This document shows, piece after piece, positions 1-6,366 of a stretch of DNA of 6,366 bases; positions within the stretch are counted from its first letter, which is position 1, and each line of letters opens with the position of its first letter. A program made the position numbers and the translations under genes. The DNA comes from an uncultured Veillonella sp. (lineage in GTDB: Bacteria > Bacillota > Negativicutes > Veillonellales > Veillonellaceae), in NCBI GenBank assembly GCA_959608595.1, contig CAUHTB010000043.1, forward strand, positions 1 to 6,366, read 5' to 3'. A model generated the notes under the pieces. The model searched no databases, had not been told where the DNA came from, and worked only from the letters and a program-made list of their open reading frames with translations.

Positions 1-173
1 TGGCAGTATCTACTGGTGCTGGTTCTGGTGCTCGTACATCCATGGGTATTACTGTAGTAGCAGGGATGACCACAGCTACATTGTTTGGTATCTTTATCAT
101 TCCTATGTTGTTCATCATCATTGAAACACTTGGACCTGGTTTGTTTACAAACCGCAAAAAAAATCACGACTAA
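1..173 (+). CDS. RND-family efflux pump permease, C-terminal end (partial)
   Basis: This is the last 56 codons of a gene that begins before the window; the first complete codon is at position 3. The peptide opens with AVSTGAGSGARTSMGITVVA, which matches the conserved C-terminal region of AcrB/MexB-type (HAE1) inner-membrane pumps, where a STGAGS-type loop precedes the last transmembrane helix. A hydrophobic stretch (LFGIFIIPMLFIIIETL) follows at visible residues 27-43 and corresponds to that last helix, and a short polar tail, NRKKNHD, ends the protein. Such pumps use the proton gradient to export drugs or other toxic compounds through a periplasmic adaptor and an outer-membrane channel, so the gene implies a diderm envelope. 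Substrate and exact subfamily cannot be told from this fragment. A strong terminator 31 bp after the stop codon ends its transcription unit. Confidence 0.85.
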   Translation, partial: AVSTGAGSGARTSMGITVVAGMTTATLFGIFIIPMLFIIIETLGPGLFTNRKKNHD

Positions 174-204
174 TCATTTACATTAGATAATTTTGTAGAA
201 TGAC

Positions 205-241
205 AAAAACACGTCACTACTTAGTAGTGGCGTGTTTTTTT
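205..241 (+). terminator. Rho-independent terminator of the RND pump gene
   Basis: An inverted repeat pairs 205-220 with 224-239 around a three-base TTA loop. The stem is 16 bp with one T-G wobble (214/230). Its outer five pairs are A-T and are formed by the T-tract itself (235-241). The GC-containing core (ACACG and CACTAC arms) followed by seven T residues is a textbook intrinsic terminator. The matching A-run on the other arm means it could also stop transcription from the opposite strand, though no minus-strand gene is seen here. Confidence 0.93.
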
Positions 242-251
242 ATATAATTTA

Positions 252-260
252 TGATATAAT
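252..260 (+). promoter_or_regulatory. Extended -10 promoter of ppaC
   Basis: TG at 252-253, one base, then a perfect TATAAT at 255-260 form an extended -10 element. No good -35 hexamer lies 16-18 bp upstream; that position (about 231-238) falls in the 3' arm and T-tract of the preceding terminator. Extended -10 promoters often work without a -35 box, so this fits. Transcription would start near 267 and give a leader of about 60 bases. A second TATAAT lies at 243-248 but has only a poor -35 partner (TTAGTA at 221-226). Confidence 0.7.
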
Positions 261-328
261 AGTATAGTTAAAAATCGGATTGATGTAAGTCGATATTAAG
301 TATGAAATTTATATAAAAGAGGTATATT

Positions 329-1270
329 ATGAGTGATGTAAAAACATATGTAGCAGGTCATAAAAGCCCTGATACAGATTCCATTTGTTCTGCTATTTCT
401 TTTGCTAATATGTTAAATCAAATGGGTACACCAGCAACTCCAGTATGTGCAGGTGAAGCGAACAAAGAAACAACATACATTTTGAACCATTTTGGTTTTG
501 AACATCCACAAATCGTTAAGAACTGGGAAGAGTTTGCGCCAGAAGGTGGCAACTTATACCTAACTGACCACAATGAATCTAAGCAAATTATCGATGGTTA
601 TAAATCTATGAATATGTGCGGCGTAGTTGATCATCATCGCATTGGTGATTTTGAAACTGATGGGCCTGTATTCATGCGCTTAGAACCAGTAGGTTGCTCC
701 AATACAATCATTACTAAATTGTACATGGAAAACAATCAAGAAATTCCTAAAGCTATTGCAGGCTTGATGTTGTCCGCTATCATTTCTGATACTGTTTTAT
801 TCCGTTCTCCAACATGTACTGAAACAGATAAAGAAATGGCTCATAAATTGGCAGAAATCGCTGGTGTAGATATCGAGTCCTATGGCCTTGATATGTTAAA
901 AGCTGGTGCAGATATTTCTGATTTGACTAATGACGACATCGTTCGTACAGACATGAAAGAATTCTCCGAAGCAGGTAAAACAATTTCTATCGGTCAAATT
1001 TCTGTTATGGATACAACAGATGTATTGGCTAAACAAGCTGAACTTGTAGCTGCATTAGAGGCTCTTCGCAGCGCTAATAACTATGATGCATCTTACATTA
1101 TGGTTACAAATATTCTTGATGAAAGTACTACATTATTATTCAGTGGTGATGTAGAAGCTGTAGTAACAAAAGCATTCGAAAAAGAAGTTAAAGATAATGG
1201 CGTATTCTTGCCAAATACTATGTCTCGTAAAAAACAAATCGTACCACCAATTCTTGGTGCTATGAAATAG
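329..1270 (+). CDS. ppaC: Manganese-dependent inorganic pyrophosphatase (family II)
   Basis: The enzyme hydrolyses pyrophosphate to two phosphates in the cytoplasm, pulling nucleic acid and aminoacyl-tRNA synthesis forward. At 313 residues it has the length of the classic two-domain form (B. subtilis PpaC is about 309) and lacks the regulatory CBS/DRTGG insert of longer relatives, so nucleotide control is not expected. The N-terminal DHH domain carries GHKSPDTDS (residues 10-18; metal ligands H11, D15, D17), LTDHNE (D80), VVDHH (99-103; H102, H103) and SAIISDT with D154. The C-terminal DHHA2 domain ends with SRKKQ (299-303), whose Arg and Lys bind substrate phosphate. The ATG start is supported by an AAAGAGG ribosome site at 316-322, six bases upstream. 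The gene is flanked by terminators on both sides, so it is probably monocistronic. The family assignment is secure; the symbol follows B. subtilis usage. Confidence 0.97.
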   Translation: MSDVKTYVAGHKSPDTDSICSAISFANMLNQMGTPATPVCAGEANKETTYILNHFGFEHPQIVKNWEEFAPEGGNLYLTDHNESKQIIDGYKSMNMCGVVDHHRIGDFETDGPVFMRLEPVGCSNTIITKLYMENNQEIPKAIAGLMLSAIISDTVLFRSPTCTETDKEMAHKLAEIAGVDIESYGLDMLKAGADISDLTNDDIVRTDMKEFSEAGKTISIGQISVMDTTDVLAKQAELVAALEALRSANNYDASYIMVTNILDESTTLLFSGDVEAVVTKAFEKEVKDNGVFLPNTMSRKKQIVPPILGAMK

Positions 1271-1291
1271 TATAGTAGTATACAAAGGGAA

Positions 1292-1328
1292 AAGAACGTT
1301 GCTTGCAACGTTCTTCTTCTCTATTTAT
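1292..1328 (+). terminator. Probable intrinsic terminator of ppaC
   Basis: A perfect 10-bp stem pairs 1292-1301 (AAGAACGTTG) with 1306-1315 (CAACGTTCTT) around a CTTG tetraloop, 21 bases after the ppaC stop codon. The tail TCTTCTTCTCTATTT is pyrimidine-rich but interrupted by C, so termination may be incomplete and some read-through into pcrA is possible. Confidence 0.75.
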
Positions 1329-1374
1329 ATGATTATGAAACTATAGTATATGTAAGGGCGATAGGGGTGTTCCG

Positions 1375-3564
1375 ATGAATTCATTACTAACAGGTTTAAA
1401 TAAAGAGCAACAACAAGCCGTTCAACATACGGAAGGCCCTTTATTGATTTTAGCTGGTGCTGGATCTGGTAAAACAAAGGTGTTAACCGTTCGCATTGCA
1501 CATTTATTGGCTCAAGGTGTTAATCCATATGAAATCTTGGCGATTACATTTACCAACAAAGCGGCTAAAGAGATGAAAAGCCGTGTAGAAGGTCTTGTTG
1601 GGGATGTAGCTAATCGCATTTGGCTTAGCACATTTCATAGCTTCTGTGCGAAATTCTTGCGTTTTGAATTAGATAACTTCTTAGGTTATAACAGTAACTT
1701 TACAATCTACGATACATCTGACTCTCAAGCTGTTATTAAGGCTGCTTTAAAAGCATTAAACCTCGACGATAAATACTATCCTGTAGGTGCTATGATTGGT
1801 GCCATATCTGATGCAAAAAATAAATTGTTATTTGCCTCAGATTTTAGAAAGCAAGCGAGAGACTTTTACCAACAAAAGGTTGCTGATGTATATGAGTATT
1901 ATGAACGGGAATTGCGTAAGAATAATGCTCTAGATTTTGATGATCTTTTATTGGTAGCTGTTAAATTATTGCAGTCCAATGAGGCTGTGTTAGATAAATA
2001 TAGCAAGCGTTTTCGTTATGTTATGATCGACGAATATCAAGATACGAACCATGCTCAATATTTATTGGCTAAATTATTGGCTTCACATTGGAAAAACATC
2101 GCTGTTGTAGGTGATGCTGACCAAAGTATTTACGCTTGGCGTGGCGCAGATATTCAAAATATCTTGGACTTTGAAAAGGATTATCCAAATTGCACATCCA
2201 TCAAGTTGGAACAAAACTACCGTTCTACAAAGATTATTCTTGATGCAGCCAATGCAGTAATTGAAAATAACGAAGGTCGTCCTAAGAAAAATTTATGGAC
2301 AGATAAGACAGAAGGGGCTAAAATTCAGCATTTTACGGCTCAGTCTGAACATGAAGAAGCTGCTTTCATCGGCGATACTATCGCTAAAAAGCACGATATT
2401 CATGGTGTACCTTATGGTGATATGGCTATTTTGTACCGTACAAATGCTCAATCTCGTGTACTTGAAGAAGCACTGATTAAGAGAGCATTGCCTTATACAA
2501 TGGTAGGGGGCACAAAGTTCTACGATCGTAAAGAAATTAAGGACGTTTTAGCTTACTTACGCGTGTTATATAATCCATTCGATGATTTGAGTTTATTGCG
2601 CATCATCAATGTACCTAAGCGTAGTATTGGTGCTACTACAGTGGCAAAACTACAAGATTATGCTCGCGCAAATGGCACGTCCTTGTTTATGACATTAACA
2701 CAGTTGCATCTAGTAGATACGATTAAAGGTAAGACAAAGGAAAAGTTAGAGGAATTTGGTATCCTTATCTTTACTCTCGTAGCTGAAATGGAAGATAAAA
2801 CTGTGCTTGATATCTTAGAATCTATTCTCGATAGAACCGGTTACTTGGCACAATTAGAAGAGAGTACAGATCCACAAGATCAGGCTCGCGCTGAGAATAT
2901 CGGTGAACTTTTATCTGTAGCTAAAGACTTCCAAGATACAAATCCAACTGGTACAGTGGAAGATTTCTTGGAACAAGTAGCACTTGTAAATGATGTTGAT
3001 TCTTTCGAGCAAGAAGAGTCTAAAGTGACATTAATGACATTACATGCTGCGAAAGGTTTGGAATTCCCTATTGTATTCTTAGGTGGCTTGGAGGAAGGTT
3101 TATTCCCTCATAGTCGCACCTTGATGAACCCTGAGGAAATTGAAGAGGAACGCCGCCTTGCTTATGTAGGTATTACTCGTGCTGAAAAGGAATTATATAT
3201 TTCTAATGCCACTACGCGTACCGTATTTGGAAGCACTAGTAGCTATTTACCATCTCGTTTTATCGATGAAATTCCAGAAGAATTAGTAGATGGTTTGCGT
3301 GCTAAGCGTAAAGTACCTGATGATATTAAGCGTCATGTGCCGCAACATATGAGTGTCACAAGCCGACCAGTTACAAAGCCAATCGTTCGTAATGAAGTAA
3401 TTGCTGACTGGAAGGTTGGTGATACGGCTATTCATAGTAAGTGGGGCAATGGTAAGGTTATTAACGTTGCCGGTGAAGGGGCTGGCATGAAGCTAACTAT
3501 TGAATTCCCTACACAAGGTGTACGTGTGGTCATGGCTAAATTTGCACCGGTTAAAAAGGGATAA
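1375..3564 (+). CDS. pcrA: ATP-dependent DNA helicase PcrA (UvrD/Rep family, SF1A)
   Basis: This is a 3'-5' DNA helicase for nucleotide excision repair, plasmid replication and removal of RecA or stalled RNA polymerase from DNA. Its 729 residues compare with about 720-740 for Firmicute PcrA. All SF1A motifs are present: Q motif LNKEQQQAV (8-16), Walker A AGAGSGKT (27-34, K33), Ia ITFTNKAAKEM (57-67), Ib STFHSFC (85-91), Walker B/II MIDEYQDT (217-224, D219 E220), III VVGDADQSIYAWRG (244-257), IV EQNYRST (279-285), V TLMTLHAAKGLEFP (552-565) and VI RRLAYVGITRAEKELY (593-608). The C-terminus (WKVGD to the end, about 679-729) is the Tudor-like domain that contacts RNA polymerase in this family, preceded by a basic linker. 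The start is fixed by AGGGGTG at 1363-1369, five bases before the ATG. It is probably co-transcribed with ligA, a common pairing in Firmicutes. No pcrB precedes it, unlike in B. subtilis. It has no truncation or motif loss. Confidence 0.97.
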   Translation: MNSLLTGLNKEQQQAVQHTEGPLLILAGAGSGKTKVLTVRIAHLLAQGVNPYEILAITFTNKAAKEMKSRVEGLVGDVANRIWLSTFHSFCAKFLRFELDNFLGYNSNFTIYDTSDSQAVIKAALKALNLDDKYYPVGAMIGAISDAKNKLLFASDFRKQARDFYQQKVADVYEYYERELRKNNALDFDDLLLVAVKLLQSNEAVLDKYSKRFRYVMIDEYQDTNHAQYLLAKLLASHWKNIAVVGDADQSIYAWRGADIQNILDFEKDYPNCTSIKLEQNYRSTKIILDAANAVIENNEGRPKKNLWTDKTEGAKIQHFTAQSEHEEAAFIGDTIAKKHDIHGVPYGDMAILYRTNAQSRVLEEALIKRALPYTMVGGTKFYDRKEIKDVLAYLRVLYNPFDDLSLLRIINVPKRSIGATTVAKLQDYARANGTSLFMTLTQLHLVDTIKGKTKEKLEEFGILIFTLVAEMEDKTVLDILESILDRTGYLAQLEESTDPQDQARAENIGELLSVAKDFQDTNPTGTVEDFLEQVALVNDVDSFEQEESKVTLMTLHAAKGLEFPIVFLGGLEEGLFPHSRTLMNPEEIEEERRLAYVGITRAEKELYISNATTRTVFGSTSSYLPSRFIDEIPEELVDGLRAKRKVPDDIKRHVPQHMSVTSRPVTKPIVRNEVIADWKVGDTAIHSKWGNGKVINVAGEGAGMKLTIEFPTQGVRVVMAKFAPVKKG

Positions 3565-3619
3565 AACTTGTGTATGGCAGTTAACCTCTCTACCTTGCTT
3601 GTAAGGAACGTATAGAATG

Positions 3620-3633
3620 TTACTGTACAGTAA
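3620..3633. promoter_or_regulatory. Perfect 14-bp palindrome before ligA (possible operator)
   Basis: TTACTGTACAGTAA reads identically on both strands and ends within the AAAAGGGA ribosome site (3632-3639) of ligA. As RNA it could form only a weak 5-bp hairpin with a GTAC loop, so if functional it is more likely a DNA site for a dimeric repressor. A poor promoter-like pair (TTGTAA at 3599-3604, 16 bp, TACTGT at 3621-3626) would overlap it. The regulator, if any, is unknown, and chance is possible. Confidence 0.35.
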
Positions 3634-5649
<2,016 letters not shown>

Positions 5650-5668
5650 ACATACATTCTACAATATT

Positions 5669-5697
5669 TTGAAAATATATATTATTTGCTTTATAAT
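5669..5697 (+). promoter_or_regulatory. Near-consensus sigma-70/sigma-A promoter of gatCA
   Basis: TTGAAA at 5669-5674 and TATAAT at 5692-5697 are separated by exactly 17 bp in a very AT-rich stretch between ligA and gatC. Five of six -35 bases and all six -10 bases match consensus. Transcription would begin near 5704, just ahead of the gatC ribosome site. This is the strongest promoter-like sequence in the window and suggests high, housekeeping-level expression of the amidotransferase operon independent of ligA. Confidence 0.8.
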
Positions 5698-5708
5698 AAA
5701 TAATTATG

Positions 5709-5714
5709 AAAGGA
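5709..5714 (+). promoter_or_regulatory. Ribosome binding site that fixes the gatC start
   Basis: AAAGGA lies nine bases before the ATG at 5724, a normal spacing. An in-frame ATG at 5706 lies immediately before this site, has no Shine-Dalgarno sequence of its own and would be almost at the predicted transcript end, so 5724 is preferred. Confidence 0.75.
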
Positions 5715-5723
5715 TGTGTCTCG

Positions 5724-6014
5724 ATGAAAATCAGCCAAGAGGAAATTAAAAAAATCGCCTTACTTTCACGCTTGGAAGTTAAGGAAGAACATATGGCACA
5801 TGTAGAAAAAGAGTTGTCCGACATCTTGACTTATGTTGCTGAACTAGATGCATTAGAACTTGATGGTGTGGAGCCTATGGCTCATGCAGTACCATTGCAC
5901 AATGTATTTAGAGAGGATGAAACAAAACCATCCCTTGATCATGATTTAGCTTTATCCAATGCGCCAGAAGCAGAGGATGGGTACTTTAAAGTACCTCGCG
6001 TTGTACAAGAATAG
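5724..6014 (+). CDS. gatC: Aspartyl/glutamyl-tRNA amidotransferase subunit C
   Basis: GatC is the small subunit of the GatCAB complex, which converts Glu-tRNA(Gln) to Gln-tRNA(Gln) and/or Asp-tRNA(Asn) to Asn-tRNA(Asn). It wraps around and stabilises the GatA-GatB interface and has no active site of its own. The 96-residue product has the family's length and pattern: ISQEEIKKIALLSRLEV at residues 3-19, an amphipathic helical segment to about residue 50 (HVEKELSDILTYVAELDAL), then the conserved VEPMAHAV (54-61), NVFREDE (65-71) and C-terminal FKVPRVVQE (88-96). An in-frame ATG at 5706 would add six residues (MKGCVS) but is less likely, as the ribosome site and promoter position argue for 5724. 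gatA follows after 11 bases, with its ribosome site touching the gatC stop codon, so the two are translationally close and co-transcribed. Confidence 0.95.
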   Translation: MKISQEEIKKIALLSRLEVKEEHMAHVEKELSDILTYVAELDALELDGVEPMAHAVPLHNVFREDETKPSLDHDLALSNAPEAEDGYFKVPRVVQE

Positions 6015-6018
6015 GAGG
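6013..6018 (+). promoter_or_regulatory. Strong ribosome binding site of gatA, overlapping the gatC stop
   Basis: A perfect AGGAGG begins inside the gatC TAG stop codon (6012-6014) and lies seven bases before the GTG start of gatA. It supports the non-ATG start and suggests coupled translation of the two subunits. Confidence 0.85.
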
Positions 6019-6025
6019 TTTCGCT

Positions 6026-6366
6026 GTGGCAACAATTCATGAATTACACAAGAAACTAGTGAATAAAGAAATCAGCGCTGTTGAATTGACGAATGCTGTT
6101 ATTGCACATAAAGCGAAAGTGGAACCGACTGTACATGCGTACTTATCCGATTCTCATGATCGTGCTTTGGCTACAGCTAAGCTTGTAGATGAAGCAATTG
6201 CTAAAGGTGATGCTATTTCCCCATTGGCAGGTATTCCTGGTGCAATTAAAGATAATATTTGTATTAAAGATGAACCTGCAACATGTGCATCTAAAATGTT
6301 AGAAAACTTTGTGCCTCCATACAATGCGTCTGTTATTGAACGTTTACAAGACAATCATTATATTGG
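6026..6366 (+). CDS. gatA: Aspartyl/glutamyl-tRNA amidotransferase subunit A (N-terminal part)
   Basis: GatA is the amidase-signature subunit of GatCAB; it releases ammonia from glutamine for transfer to the misacylated tRNA held by GatB. Translation starts at GTG behind a perfect AGGAGG. Only the first 113 complete codons are in the window, against about 480-490 residues for the full family. The visible part begins MATIHELHKKLVNKEISAVE, the usual N-terminal helices, and reaches LAGIPGAIKDNICIKD (67-82), which holds the first catalytic residue of the Ser-cisSer-Lys triad, K75. The family pattern TCASKMLENFVPPYNASVIERL (86-107) follows. The serines and the amidase signature lie beyond the window. 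Most relatives have a bulky residue where G72 stands (IPxAIKD), a minor variation. gatB is expected downstream but cannot be seen. Confidence 0.95.
   Translation, partial: MATIHELHKKLVNKEISAVELTNAVIAHKAKVEPTVHAYLSDSHDRALATAKLVDEAIAKGDAISPLAGIPGAIKDNICIKDEPATCASKMLENFVPPYNASVIERLQDNHYI

Noticed and set aside
1093..1308. Minus-strand 71-residue reading frame over the end of ppaC
   Set aside because: It is antisense to a clear gene, crosses the ppaC terminator, has no family features and lacks a convincing ribosome site; a shadow frame.
1342..1347. TATAGT as a -10 box for a separate pcrA promoter
   Set aside because: It is plausible as a -10 but no -35 hexamer or extended TG is found at suitable spacing; a pcrA promoter may exist here but the sequence does not show it clearly.
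260..1349. Recurring TAGTATA-like strings at 260, 1268 and 1344 as a dispersed repeat
   Set aside because: They are short, AT-only apart from one G, and differ in context; expected by chance in AT-rich intergenic DNA.
2261..2476. Plus-strand 71-residue frame inside pcrA
   Set aside because: It is out of frame within conserved helicase coding sequence and has no recognisable motif; a shadow frame.
3593..3606. Small hairpin CCTT/AAGG in the pcrA-ligA gap as a terminator
   Set aside because: The stem is only four pairs plus a wobble and no T-run follows, so it is unlikely to stop transcription.
3620..3633. The ligA palindrome as a classical LexA box
   Set aside because: The E. coli box needs eight bases between CTGT and ACAG and here there are none; it also does not match the Bacillus-type CGAAC-N4-GTTCG site.
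5664..5678. Inverted repeat ATATTTT-G-AAAATAT as a ligA terminator
   Set aside because: The stem has no G-C pairs, a one-base loop and no T-tract behind it; it is better explained as AT-rich promoter DNA.
6154..6354. Minus-strand 66-residue frame opposite gatA
   Set aside because: It is antisense to conserved amidase coding sequence with no recognisable domain.

Overview
This 6.4 kb window is ordinary housekeeping chromosome from a low-GC, AT-rich bacterium. All complete genes lie on the + strand. The gene families (family II pyrophosphatase, PcrA, NAD+-dependent ligase, GatCAB) are typical of Firmicutes. The first 173 bases, however, encode the C-terminal end of an RND (AcrB-like) efflux pump, typical of cells with an outer membrane. 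Together these suggest a diderm Firmicute, most likely a Negativicute such as Veillonella. That placement is inference from gene content and protein flavour, not a database match.

Layout. (1) 1-173: tail of the RND pump gene, closed by a strong intrinsic terminator (205-241). (2) 329-1270: ppaC, a manganese-dependent inorganic pyrophosphatase with its own extended -10 promoter and a hairpin terminator behind it, so probably a single-gene unit. (3) 1375-3564 and 3646-5649: pcrA (SF1 helicase) and ligA (NAD+ DNA ligase), 81 bp apart with no convincing terminator between them, probably co-transcribed. A perfect 14-bp palindrome sits immediately before the ligA ribosome binding site. (4) 5724-6014 and 6026 to the window end: gatC and the start of gatA, 11 bp apart, behind a near-consensus sigma-A-type promoter (TTGAAA, 17 bp, TATAAT). 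gatB probably follows outside the window.

How the genes work together. PcrA unwinds DNA in repair and clears replication forks, and LigA seals the resulting nicks and Okazaki fragments. Pyrophosphatase pulls polymerase and synthetase reactions forward. GatCAB corrects Glu-tRNA(Gln) and/or Asp-tRNA(Asn) by amidation. All four complete proteins have intact catalytic motifs and family-typical lengths. No tRNA, rRNA, CRISPR, insertion sequence, phage gene or evident novel system was seen. The items most worth a second look are regulatory: the palindrome before ligA and the promoter and start assignment of gatC. No gene-free stretch exceeds 300 bases.
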